A stretch of DNA of 20,692 bases, taken from NCBI GenBank assembly GCA_003487005.1, contig DNFG01000215.1:1-20692 (forward strand), given 5' to 3'. A program made the translations under genes and the position numbers. The stretch comes from Bryobacterales bacterium (GTDB lineage: Bacteria; Acidobacteriota; Terriglobia; Bryobacterales; Bryobacteraceae). Positions 13,529 to 20,692 of this stretch are shown here, piece after piece (the first letter of the stretch is position 1; each line of letters starts with the position of its first letter). Under the pieces are notes generated by a model that did no database searches, was not told where the DNA came from, and worked only from the letters and a program-made list of their open reading frames with translations.

Positions 13529-13552
13529 TTCCACGGAATTCCTGACACACCC
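13529..13552 (+). mobile_element. Right terminus of the IS256-family remnant
   Basis: The sequence around CACGGAATTCCTGACACACC resembles the 'CACAGAATTCTTGACAC' right end typical of IS256-family elements and sits just after the transposase remnant. A matching left inverted repeat was not found, so the element is truncated on the left. Confidence 0.45.
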
Positions 13553-13569
13553 AGGGGGTTCTCGCTTTC

Positions 13570-15759
13570 CTACCCATTCACCCGCCCTGTCCGCTCCAAC
13601 CACGTCCGGAACATCTTCACGAATCCCGCCGCCTCCTCCCCCTGCAACTCCTCCAGACTCAACTTCATCTTCCGCTTCCAGTTCGGATACTCCGCCGTCG
13701 TCCCCGGCAGGTTCTGCTGCTCCGTCTCCTTTGTCAGGTCCTCCTGGTTCAGCAGCATCAGCGCCGACGGAGTCGAACACAGCCATCCAATCACCGCATT
13801 GTGCAGTTCACCCGTCAATTCGGTCCACTCCGCCACCTCCCGGGGGAAATCCGGTGGCAAGAACCCGTCTCGGACCAGCGTTTCAACCATCCTGCGCTTC
13901 TCTCCCCGCCGCTCATCCCACTGCCGCTGATACCAACTCTCATCCGGTAGCAACCCCGCTGCCTTCCGCGCCTCGATGTCCCGCCCCGCCCAGAATCCTG
14001 CCAGCGTCGGCAAATCATGTGTTGTCGACGACACCAGCGCCAGGTGCGGAAACTCGTCCGGCCGCCGCTGCAACCCGTCCGGCCCCTTCTCGAAATAGAA
14101 CAGCTTGTAGCTCAGCACCCCATACCGCGCCATCCCCTCCCGTACTTCCGGCGGACATGTCCCCAGATCCTCCCCAATCACCAGAAACTCGCCCCGCACG
14201 CTCTCCAGCGCCAGAATCCCCATCAAGTCCTCAAACCGCTCCCGTACATACGTCCCGTGCCTCGCCGCCAACCCATCCGGAACCCAGAACAACCGGTAGA
14301 ATCGCATGAAATGGTCAATCCGCAGCGCCCCCCCATGCCGGCTGTTCTTCCGGATCGTCTCCGAAAACAAGCGATACCCGTCCTCCAGGTGCGTTTCCGG
14401 CTGGGGCGGTGGAAACGCCCAGTCCTGCCCGTCCGGCGAGAAATCGTCCGGCGGTGACCCCACCCGGCATCCCTGCGCGAAAAATCGACGGTGCGCCCAC
14501 AAATCCGCCCCGCAACTGTCCGTCGCCAGAGCCAGATCATGGTACAACCCAATCTCCATCCCCGCCGCCCGCGCCGCCGCTTGCACCTCCGCCAACTGCT
14601 CATCAATCTGCCATTGCACCCACTGGTGGAACAATACTCGCCGCCAGTACCGCTCCGCAAACGCCTTCGTTTCCGCCGACTCCGGATCCTGGTACTCCGC
14701 CGGCCAGTCCGGCCAAATCCAAAGCTCCCGGTTCCGCGCATGCAATACTTCATCCAGGGAGCAATAGACCGCAAAGCCGTTGATTAACTCCCCCTCCTCC
14801 GCCAGGTAACGCCGGAACCGCCGTGCCCGCTCAGTCCCGGTCGCCCAATGCCTCCGCAGAAATTCCCGGAACAGCAGCTTCAAAAACCCCCGCTTCAGCC
14901 GCGCCACCCCTCCGTAGTCCACCAACTCCGCCGCCCGTAACCTCGCAATCGCCTCCTGTACCGTCTCCCGTCCCAACATCCGCCGCGCCGCTTCGCTCTC
15001 CCCAAACTCCGGAATCCGCTCCACATCCAGATACAGGTAGTTCCGGTAGTATGACGACAAAGGCAAATAGGGACTCGTATTGTAAGGCTCCCGGTTATGC
15101 AGTGCATGCAGTGGATTCAACGCCACCACACTCACACCCAGCGACTTCGCCGCCCACCGCGTCAGCTCTTCCAAATCCGTGAAATCCCCCGCGCCCCAGT
15201 TTCTTGAAGACCGCACACCGTACAGGCTCACCGCAATCCCCGACAGCCGGCCCCCATTCCGCAGTCGCTTGGGTTGATGCGCCTTCTCCGGCACGATGAT
15301 CAGTCGCTGTGCCGCCTGCCGCGACCCTCCGGCAGGTCCAATGATCCGAATCTCCAAATCGTGATAGCCCAGCGGCAAGCTCCACGGCAGCTCCAGTTCC
15401 AGAGACTCCCCATCCACGCCTCGCCTCAGCCCGTCAAGCCCGGCTTCCAGCTTCGCGGATTCTCCCTGCTCCGGGTAGATGGCCAGTTCCAGCCGGCCTC
15501 CTTCTTCCTCGCGATGAATCCGGACAGGGATCACGATGCCACTCCCCTGCTTCACCACCAGCGCGGGGTCCAGAATTGACTCCCGCCTCCGGCGCAGGTG
15601 TCGTTCCCACGACTGCTGGAGCGTTTCATCATCCCGCGCGTCCATCCCCAGCGAGGCGAGTATGGCGCGCCTCGCTTCCTCGGAGGCCTGGTGGGGCTGT
15701 CCCCAGATATCGTGGTACTCAGCGTCGATTCGCAGATAGTTGCAGACTTTGTTCAGCAT
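13570..15759 (-). CDS. malQ: 4-alpha-glucanotransferase (amylomaltase, GH77)
   Basis: This 729-residue protein has an N-terminal extension of about 170 residues with beta-sandwich character ('SGIVIPVRIHREEEGGRLEL'), followed by the GH77 barrel starting at 'GRLSGIAVSLYGVRSSRNWG'. Key residues are Asp482 in 'LRIDHFMRFY' (nucleophile), Glu530 in 'VIGEDLGTCP' (acid/base) and Asp582 in 'TTHDLPTLAGFW' (transition-state stabiliser). 'NTSPYLPLSSYYRN' is the usual substrate-loop region. The enzyme transfers alpha-1,4-glucan segments between maltodextrins in the cytoplasm, supporting glycogen or maltose use. The length fits the long MalQ form with N-terminal domains. It is the last gene of the flagellar series, starting 48 nt after the preceding stop. 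Its codons end mostly in G, the mirror image of the C-ending codons of the plus-strand genes. Confidence 0.93.
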   Translation of the reverse strand: MLNKVCNYLRIDAEYHDIWGQPHQASEEARRAILASLGMDARDDETLQQSWERHLRRRRESILDPALVVKQGSGIVIPVRIHREEEGGRLELAIYPEQGESAKLEAGLDGLRRGVDGESLELELPWSLPLGYHDLEIRIIGPAGGSRQAAQRLIIVPEKAHQPKRLRNGGRLSGIAVSLYGVRSSRNWGAGDFTDLEELTRWAAKSLGVSVVALNPLHALHNREPYNTSPYLPLSSYYRNYLYLDVERIPEFGESEAARRMLGRETVQEAIARLRAAELVDYGGVARLKRGFLKLLFREFLRRHWATGTERARRFRRYLAEEGELINGFAVYCSLDEVLHARNRELWIWPDWPAEYQDPESAETKAFAERYWRRVLFHQWVQWQIDEQLAEVQAAARAAGMEIGLYHDLALATDSCGADLWAHRRFFAQGCRVGSPPDDFSPDGQDWAFPPPQPETHLEDGYRLFSETIRKNSRHGGALRIDHFMRFYRLFWVPDGLAARHGTYVRERFEDLMGILALESVRGEFLVIGEDLGTCPPEVREGMARYGVLSYKLFYFEKGPDGLQRRPDEFPHLALVSSTTHDLPTLAGFWAGRDIEARKAAGLLPDESWYQRQWDERRGEKRRMVETLVRDGFLPPDFPREVAEWTELTGELHNAVIGWLCSTPSALMLLNQEDLTKETEQQNLPGTTAEYPNWKRKMKLSLEELQGEEAAGFVKMFRTWLERTGRVNG

Positions 15760-15807
15760 GCGCTTCTTCCATTTTGGCAGAGACGCCCAGCTGGCCTCGT
15801 CCGCGCC

Positions 15808-16200
15808 CTATGCCGAGGCGGCTCTGTGCACTTTCAGAAGCAGATCCACCTCCGCCCTTGTCACCCCAAGCGCCGATGCGATCCGCTCGGGCGCATCGCC
15901 GGAGCGGGACATTCTCAACACCTGGCTCCTTCGGCTGACATTGAGTCGGGGGGGCGCTGCCTGCCAGCTGGCGCCGCCCAGCCCCCTCGGGCTTGTAGGC
16001 GGGGTCTCCCTGGCCGGAGTGGACTCGAGGAGTTCGGCACGCAGGCGCGTCATCTCCAGCCTCTGGGCTCCGCCATCGTCAGTCATCTGCTTGCGCAGGC
16101 GCTCCATCTCCCGGATGAGCGAAAAATGCAGGAAGAGCAATCCTGCAAAACCTGCCGCCATGAGCACGTACGTGGTAATCGGGTGAATCGCTGTCTGCAT
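15808..16200 (-). CDS. Small membrane-anchored protein with HTH-like C-terminus in the flagellar cluster
   Basis: This 130-residue protein has a single N-terminal transmembrane helix ('TYVLMAAGFAGLLFLHF'). A short coiled-coil segment follows ('IREMERLRKQM', 'RLEMTRLRAELLE'), then a Pro/Ala/Ser linker, and a C-terminal module 'SRRSQVLRMSRSGDAPERIASALGVTRAEVDLLLKVHR'-type (landmark). That module resembles the sigma-like HTH of the DUF2802/DUF6115 proteins often found near flagellar and chemotaxis genes. The fold fits a membrane-tethered adaptor more than a free transcription factor. It starts 18 nt after the fliN-like stop, with AGGAG and GAGG stretches upstream. The domain naming is from memory and uncertain; the topology is well supported. 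Confidence 0.7.
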   Translation of the reverse strand: MQTAIHPITTYVLMAAGFAGLLFLHFSLIREMERLRKQMTDDGGAQRLEMTRLRAELLESTPARETPPTSPRGLGGASWQAAPPRLNVSRRSQVLRMSRSGDAPERIASALGVTRAEVDLLLKVHRAASA

Positions 16201-16218
16201 GTCTCGTTTGCCTCACTC

Positions 16219-17067
16219 CTAGAACAGTGTTCTGAGCCGTTCTTCCCGGCTCACAATCTCCTGAATCCGCACCCCGTAGTTGCCCTCGACCACCACCACC
16301 TCACCCCGCGCGATCACGCAGTTGTTGACAATGATCTCGACAGGGGCGCTGACACTTCTGTTCAACTCGACGATCGAGCCGGTCGTCAGCTTGATCGCAT
16401 CCTTGACGCGCATCTGCGTCCGGCCGAAGCTGACGCCCACCGGTAGTTCCACCTCAAGAAGCAGGTCGAGTGTTCTCGATCCGGGAATGGCTCTCGCTGC
16501 CGGTTCGGAACCGGCAGACCCGTTTTGGTGAGCCGGAGGTGGATCCCCTGGCTCCGGCACGGGTCCCGGAGGTGGATCGCTTCCCAGGACCTCCTCCAAT
16601 TCGGGACTGTACGCGACATACAGGCATCCCCAATCGTCGGCGCCATCGCTCAAGTGGAGGCCAGTCCAGTCCATTCCGGATTCGGAGCCGGCATCGGTTT
16701 CGCGCCCCGGCAGGAGGTTGACTTCCCGTCCTACGCGGGAGCCAATCAAGGGGGCCATGGTCGAAAGTGCCTGCTGGAGTGCCTCCAGATAGCTGCCGCG
16801 GATTTCATCATCTGCCGCATCGTCGAGACCCGCCGCAGTCAGGACAGCCTGACCAAGCCGCCGCCAGAGCGTGGGTCCGGCAGTCACCCAGATGACGCTC
16901 CCTGGAGCGGCGTCGGTTTCCTGGCGCCACGCCACTGCGCCCGCCAACTCCGCGGGCGCACACCCGCCGCCGGCCGCCGCCTGGAGGCGCAGGCCCGTCA
17001 GTGCGGCAAGGGCCGGGCCTGCCGTTCCAGCCCATTTCTCGATCAGCCACTCCGTGGACGTCTGCAT
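16219..17067 (-). CDS. fliN: Flagellar motor switch protein FliN/FliY-like, long form
   Basis: The C-terminal 80 residues are a SpoA/FliN domain: 'LLLEVELPVGVSFGRTQMRVKDAI', 'LTTGSIVELNR', 'PVEIIVNNCVIARGEVVVVEGNYGVRI'. These form part of the C-ring with FliM and FliG on the cytoplasmic face of the motor. At 282 residues it is about twice the length of E. coli FliN. The first 150 residues carry a helix/strand segment ('YLEALQQALSTMAPLIGSRVGREV') that recalls the CheC-like domain of FliY, but the E-x2-N phosphatase signature is not seen. A Pro-rich linker ('SDPPPGPVPEPGDPPP') joins the parts. The start has GGGAG close upstream and lies 12 nt after fliA. Confidence 0.85.
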   Translation of the reverse strand: MQTSTEWLIEKWAGTAGPALAALTGLRLQAAAGGGCAPAELAGAVAWRQETDAAPGSVIWVTAGPTLWRRLGQAVLTAAGLDDAADDEIRGSYLEALQQALSTMAPLIGSRVGREVNLLPGRETDAGSESGMDWTGLHLSDGADDWGCLYVAYSPELEEVLGSDPPPGPVPEPGDPPPAHQNGSAGSEPAARAIPGSRTLDLLLEVELPVGVSFGRTQMRVKDAIKLTTGSIVELNRSVSAPVEIIVNNCVIARGEVVVVEGNYGVRIQEIVSREERLRTLF

Positions 17068-17079
17068 CTCGCTCCCCTG

Positions 17080-17907
17080 CTACCCCCTCTGGCCCGACGG
17101 CCATTTCTGCTTCAGAAAAGCGCGCAATCGGACGATGGCCTGCGTCTTCAGCTGCGAAACGCGCGACTCATGCAGGTTGACGACTCCAGCGATTTCGCGC
17201 AGTGTCAACTCCTTCTGGAAATAGAGGCCCAGCACCGTTCGCTCGATGTATGGCATCCGGGAAATCGCTTGCGCCAGCAGCCGCCTCAACTCCGCCCGCT
17301 CCAGGATCTGCAGCGGCCAGTCTTCCTCCTTATCGGCCACGAACCGCAGGAGGTCCCGCCCCTCTTCATCGGGCGGATGATGTTCAAGACTCCCCAGATT
17401 GATCCCTCTCGCCTCGGCCAGCCACTCGTGGTACTCTCCGAGCGAAATCTCCAGTTCAGCCGCGATCTCTTCCTCGCCCGGCGTCCGGTGGAGCCGCTGC
17501 TCCAGTTCCCGGATGACGACTTCGATCTGCTTGCAGCGACGGCGCTGCTGCCTCGGGGCCCAATCGAGCCCCCTCAGGCTGTCCAGAATTGCTCCACGAA
17601 TCTTGTATTCCGCGTACGTTTTCAACTTGACGTTCTGTGTCGAGTCGAACCGGTCGATCGCGGAGATCAATCCGACAATTCCAGTCGAAACGAGGTCTTC
17701 GAGGCGAACGCTCTCGGGTAGCCGCTCGTGGATGCGCCGCGCAATCAGACGCACCTGGGGTAGATGCTCGAGAATCAGCTGCTCCCTCTCCTCGGCAGCC
17801 ATGGCGGCGGAGGCCTCGTAGGGATTGGTGGGCCGGACCCGGCGGCCTCCATCCGGGTCACTCGTTTTGCGGGCCTGACCTGCACCTGCACCTGCTGCGC
17901 CGGGCAT
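17080..17907 (-). CDS. fliA: Flagellar sigma factor sigma-28 (FliA/WhiG family)
   Basis: This 275-residue protein has region 2 with 'EDLVSTGIVGLISAIDRFDSTQ' and 'LKTYAEYKIRGAILDSLRGLDWAPR' (core-binding and -10 recognition; the 'IRGAILDSLR' motif is diagnostic of FliA/WhiG). Region 3 follows ('RTPGEEEIAAELEISLGEY'), then region 4 with 'LTLREIAGVVNLHESRVSQLKTQAIVRLR' (-35 recognition HTH). It should direct RNA polymerase to late flagellar and chemotaxis promoters. AGAGGAG 9 nt upstream supports the start at 17907, giving a 35-residue Gly/Ala/Arg-rich leader not found in short FliA proteins; Met36 is an alternative. It lies 40 nt after flhF. No FlgM-like antagonist is in the window. Confidence 0.92.
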   Translation of the reverse strand: MPGAAGAGAGQARKTSDPDGGRRVRPTNPYEASAAMAAEEREQLILEHLPQVRLIARRIHERLPESVRLEDLVSTGIVGLISAIDRFDSTQNVKLKTYAEYKIRGAILDSLRGLDWAPRQQRRRCKQIEVVIRELEQRLHRTPGEEEIAAELEISLGEYHEWLAEARGINLGSLEHHPPDEEGRDLLRFVADKEEDWPLQILERAELRRLLAQAISRMPYIERTVLGLYFQKELTLREIAGVVNLHESRVSQLKTQAIVRLRAFLKQKWPSGQRG

Positions 17908-17916
17908 TGTTCAGTT

Positions 17917-17923
17917 CTCCTCT
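17917..17923 (-). promoter_or_regulatory. Shine-Dalgarno choosing the long fliA start
   Basis: AGAGGAG on the minus strand, 9 nt before the ATG at 17907. This favours the longer product over the internal Met36, whose upstream sequence has no comparable site. Confidence 0.65.
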
Positions 17924-17947
17924 TGGATCGACATGCAGATCCCTTTC

Positions 17948-19066
17948 CTACGCGGCCGCGCTCCGTGCCGCGGCCGGCTGCGCGAGGAAGGCAAGAAGCG
18001 CCTCCTCGCCGGCCGGGTCCAGGTCCTCTGGAACCGACTGGCCCGCCGAAAGAAACGAAATCGGCAGGCCGCTGTGGATCGCCGCTGTTAGAATCGAGCC
18101 CGTAGCGGCGGTTTCGTCGAGATGGGTGAAAATCAGCGACTGGGGATCAAAGATCCGCCAGTCGGCCAGAAGCCGGTCCACATCCGCCGTCCGGGTGGCG
18201 CCGTTGAGCACCAGTTGGGTGGCGATCTGGCGGTGGGCAAGCAGGGCCCGGCTCCACTCGGAAGCCAGATCCCAGTCGCCCGGCGAGAAGCCGGGGGTGT
18301 CGATGAAGACCAGATCCTTGCCCCGAAGGCTGCTCAGCGCGTGCGCGAGGGCGCCTCCATGTTCAACAACGGCGCACGGGACCCCCAGAATGGCGGCGTA
18401 CGCCTGGAGCTGGTCAACCGCCGCGATCCGGTAGGTATCCGTGGTCACGAAGGCGATGGACTTCTGACACTGCAGTCCGAGTCGCATCGCGAGTTTCACG
18501 AGCGTCGTGGTCTTGCCGCAGCCGGGAGGGCCCACCAGTGCGATCGTGCGTTGTGCGTCGCCGGCACGCCCAAGATCCGGTTCACAGCGGATCATCCGGC
18601 TCAGGGCTTCGCGGGCGGCGACCAGGAGGGCGGGAGTGCTTCGGGCTCCGCCTTCCGCACAGCGCGCCTGGACACGATGGACCACCTGTTGGACGAGTTC
18701 CGCGGCGAGATCGGCGCGGGCCAGTTCCGCGGCCAGAGGTTGCAGTTCCGCCATGCGCATACCGAGGGTATTGGCCGCGAGGTGTTGAATGAGATTCGAC
18801 ATTCGATCGAGCTCAGCGCGGATGGACGGAGAGTCAACGGCGGGTCTTACGGCTGGTCCGCCTGAGGGCAATGCCGGCTCGGGAGCGGGACTGGCCGGCG
18901 TATCGCTCCGCGGGCAGCCGATGACAACTTCGTAAGCGCCGAGATGCTCCTCCCCCTCGCGGGTCCTTTTCGACTCGAGCAGCAGGGCCTCATCGCCGAA
19001 GTCCTGGCGGCCTAGAACGAGCGCCTCCTCCACGGTATTGGCGAAGTAGCTTTTTACGCGAATCAT
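17948..19066 (-). CDS. flhF: Flagellar SRP-type GTPase FlhF
   Basis: This 372-residue protein has the FlhF N-terminal 'RVKSYFANTVEEALVLGRQDFGDEALLLESK' module (landmark), a Pro/Ala-rich linker and a helical N domain. The GTPase domain carries 'ALVGPPGCGKTTTLVKLA' (P loop), 'TTDTYRIAAVDQLQAYA' (SRP-type insertion box), 'VFIDTPGFS' in place of the DTAGR of Ffh/FtsY, and 'FTHLDET' as the base-specificity element. FlhF sets flagellar number and position and acts at the membrane with FlhG and FliF. Its ATG overlaps the flhA stop (ATGA), with GAGGAGG inside the end of flhA, so translation is coupled. The usual partner FlhG (a MinD-like ATPase) is not encoded next to it; fliA follows instead. Confidence 0.92.
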   Translation of the reverse strand: MIRVKSYFANTVEEALVLGRQDFGDEALLLESKRTREGEEHLGAYEVVIGCPRSDTPASPAPEPALPSGGPAVRPAVDSPSIRAELDRMSNLIQHLAANTLGMRMAELQPLAAELARADLAAELVQQVVHRVQARCAEGGARSTPALLVAAREALSRMIRCEPDLGRAGDAQRTIALVGPPGCGKTTTLVKLAMRLGLQCQKSIAFVTTDTYRIAAVDQLQAYAAILGVPCAVVEHGGALAHALSSLRGKDLVFIDTPGFSPGDWDLASEWSRALLAHRQIATQLVLNGATRTADVDRLLADWRIFDPQSLIFTHLDETAATGSILTAAIHSGLPISFLSAGQSVPEDLDPAGEEALLAFLAQPAAARSAAA

Positions 19067-20692
19067 GAATTTCCTCCTCGCAACACGCCGAGTGATGCGA
19101 CACGAATTCCTGCGGGAATTTCACCGTGGGACAGCACCATCATTTGCGGCACATGCGCTTCCAGGATCTGGCGGACGAAGTAACGCGCGCCCGAACTCGT
19201 CAATAGCGTCGAGGGTCCCTGCGCCGCAACTGCACTGCAAGCCTCGATCAATTCCCGAATCCGTTGCGGGGGTAGATTCAGGTGCGAGGCATGCTCACTG
19301 TGCTCAACCGCCTGCTCCACGGCCCGTTCCAGTTGTCCATCCAGAAAATAGGCAGCTAATTCACCGCCTTTCTTGACCAGCGGACGAACCAGACTGCGCC
19401 GGAGCGCCTGCCGGGCGAATTCGGTAAGCAGCACCGGATTTCGCGTAACAAGGGCGGATTCCCCGAGCGATTCCAAAATGCTCGCGACGTCCCGAATTGG
19501 AACACGCTCGCGGAGTAAATTCTGGAAAACTCGCTGCACTGTTGAGAGTGGAAGCAATTTGGGGACCAAGTCCTCGACGAGGCGTGGCTGCTCCTCCGCT
19601 GCGCGGTCCAGAAGCCGTTTGGCGTCCTGGCGCGACAGCAATTCGTGGGCGTGCCTCCGGATCAGTTCGCCGAGATGCGTACCCATGACGCTCACAGGGT
19701 CCACGACGGTATATCCGGAGGCGCGCAGCCGCTCGGACTGTTCTTTCGGGACCCAGAACGCCGCGAGACCAAAGGCAGGCTCCTCCGTGGGGGTTCCCTG
19801 TTGCGGGAGCATGCCCGGTTGCGGCGGAATGGCCAGATCACACCCCGCAAGTAGTTCGTAACGAGCCACTTCCGCGCCGCGAACGAGGACTGAATACTCC
19901 CTGGCCGACAGCGCGACGTTGTCGGTCACCCGCACTGGTGGCAGCATATACCCGAGTTCGGAGGCCAGTTGCTTCCGGATGCCGGAAATCCGCCGCAGAA
20001 GCGGTGAGTCGGCACCCCCCTCGACCAGCCTGACCAGTCCCAGTCCCACTTCAACCGCGATGGGCTCCACGCGAAGCAGGCCCTCCAGGTCGTCCCGAGG
20101 CGCGGCCGGACGGCTCTCCGGCATCTGCGCGCTGGCCGCGTCGTGCTTCTGCTTCAGACGGAAGGCGGCGTAGCCCACGCCTCCGCCAAGAAGGAGAAAT
20201 GGGATCTTCGGCAAGCCTGGGAAGAGCGCCATCCCGATCAGCGCGCCCGCGGCGAGCATCATCGGCCGGTGGGAGCCGAAGATCTGGGCGCGGAAGTCGG
20301 TCCCCATCTCCTGATCTGAACTGGCGTGCGTCACGATCAGTCCGCCGGAGATCGAGATCATCAGTGCCGGAATGACCGTTACGAGTCCGTCGCCAATGGT
20401 CAGAATGGTGAAAGTCTCGAGAGCCTGGACCAGTTCCATCCCATTCTGGAACACGCCGATCAGAAAACCGGCAAATATGTTGATCGCCGTAATCAGGATG
20501 CTGGCCACGGCATCCCTCTGGGTAAACCGCGTGGCTCCGTCCATGGCGCCGTAGAACTCCGCTTCGGCGGACAACGCCTTCCGGCGGGTCTTTGCCTCCG
20601 ACTCATTGATCAGCCCCGCGTTCAGATCCGCATCGATGGACATCTGTTTGCCCGGCAGTGCGTCGAGCGTGAAGCGGGCGGTGACTTCCGAA
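19063..20692 (-). CDS. flhA: Flagellar export gate protein FlhA (N-terminal part outside window)
   Basis: The frame continues to the right edge. The first visible residues, 'SEVTARFTLDALPGKQMSID', are a highly conserved FlhA motif normally near residue 150, so roughly the first fifth of the ~690-residue protein is missing. The last transmembrane helices are visible ('ASILITAINIFAGFLIGVF', 'TILTIGDGLVTVIPALMIS', 'MMLAAGALIGMALFPGL', 'FLLLGGGVGYAAF'), then the cytoplasmic ring domain including 'RVTDNVALSAREYSVLVRG', 'SVMGTHLGELIRRHAHELLSRQD' and 'LLRERVPIRDVASILESL'. FlhA forms the nonameric export gate of the flagellar type III apparatus. The internal ATG at 20643 lies within the conserved motif and is not the start. 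The stop overlaps the flhF start by 4 nt. Confidence 0.95.
   Translation of the reverse strand, partial: SEVTARFTLDALPGKQMSIDADLNAGLINESEAKTRRKALSAEAEFYGAMDGATRFTQRDAVASILITAINIFAGFLIGVFQNGMELVQALETFTILTIGDGLVTVIPALMISISGGLIVTHASSDQEMGTDFRAQIFGSHRPMMLAAGALIGMALFPGLPKIPFLLLGGGVGYAAFRLKQKHDAASAQMPESRPAAPRDDLEGLLRVEPIAVEVGLGLVRLVEGGADSPLLRRISGIRKQLASELGYMLPPVRVTDNVALSAREYSVLVRGAEVARYELLAGCDLAIPPQPGMLPQQGTPTEEPAFGLAAFWVPKEQSERLRASGYTVVDPVSVMGTHLGELIRRHAHELLSRQDAKRLLDRAAEEQPRLVEDLVPKLLPLSTVQRVFQNLLRERVPIRDVASILESLGESALVTRNPVLLTEFARQALRRSLVRPLVKKGGELAAYFLDGQLERAVEQAVEHSEHASHLNLPPQRIRELIEACSAVAAQGPSTLLTSSGARYFVRQILEAHVPQMMVLSHGEIPAGIRVASLGVLRGGNS

Noticed and set aside
12214..13548. 444-residue open frame on the minus strand across the transposase remnant
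   Set aside because: The plus strand carries clear IS256 transposase homology; the antisense product is Arg/Pro/His-rich and not protein-like.
17878..17898. Tandem CACCTG hexamers near the fliA start as a phase-variation repeat
   Set aside because: There are only about three units, and changes would stay in frame (they encode Gly-Ala), so this is likely a harmless low-complexity leader.
1..20692. CRISPR arrays, tRNA or rRNA genes, riboswitches, phage or conjugative modules
   Set aside because: I looked for spaced direct repeats, cloverleaf-like segments, integrase, capsid and relaxase motifs on both strands and found none.

Overview
The window looks like a chromosomal segment of a GC-rich, Gram-negative-type, flagellated bacterium. 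A member of the Acidobacteriota (Bryobacter/Solibacter/Paludibaculum-like) is my best guess. This is inferred from the VWFA-related secreted protein of a type abundant in that phylum, the mix of secreted carbohydrate-active proteins with Tat-exported molybdoenzymes, and the flagellar gene set. No rRNA or other phylogenetic marker is present to prove it.

Left third (1-7975, + strand). The 3' part of a von Willebrand A domain protein, with a C18 homopolymer at the window edge, is followed closely by a tiny Trp-rich protein. Next come two tandem, diverged copies of a two-gene respiratory module. Each copy has a four-cluster ferredoxin-like electron-transfer subunit followed by a Tat-exported molybdopterin oxidoreductase with one N-terminal [4Fe-4S] site and a predicted Cys metal ligand. 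A TorD-like chaperone overlaps the end of the second copy. A small gene on the opposite strand and a strong hairpin terminator separate the copies, so they probably have separate promoters. Copy 1 has a sigma-54-like site upstream. Copy 2 has tandem and dyad operator-like repeats plus an 18-bp palindrome running into its Shine-Dalgarno. No membrane anchor (NrfD/PsrC/DmsC type) is present and the substrate is unknown.

Middle (7980-13560). This is a minus-strand series: a hypothetical protein just downstream of a secreted GH33-type sialidase, a secreted hypothetical protein, and a secreted NodB-type polysaccharide deacetylase. Beyond it lies a small graveyard of insertion sequences: an IS21-like end and a deleted, frameshifted IS256-family transposase with its right terminus.

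Right third (13570-20692, minus strand). In transcription order there is the 3' part of flhA, flhF (4-nt overlap), fliA, a long fliN/fliY-like switch gene, a membrane-anchored small protein with an HTH-like tail, and malQ (GH77 4-alpha-glucanotransferase). All gaps are under 50 nt, so this reads as one transcription unit coupling flagellar export and motor genes with a glycogen/maltodextrin enzyme. No flhG/fleN gene lies between flhF and fliA.

The most interesting points are the duplicated anchor-less molybdoenzyme module with apparently different control of each copy, the structured leader of copy 2, and the flagellar cluster lacking flhG and ending in malQ.
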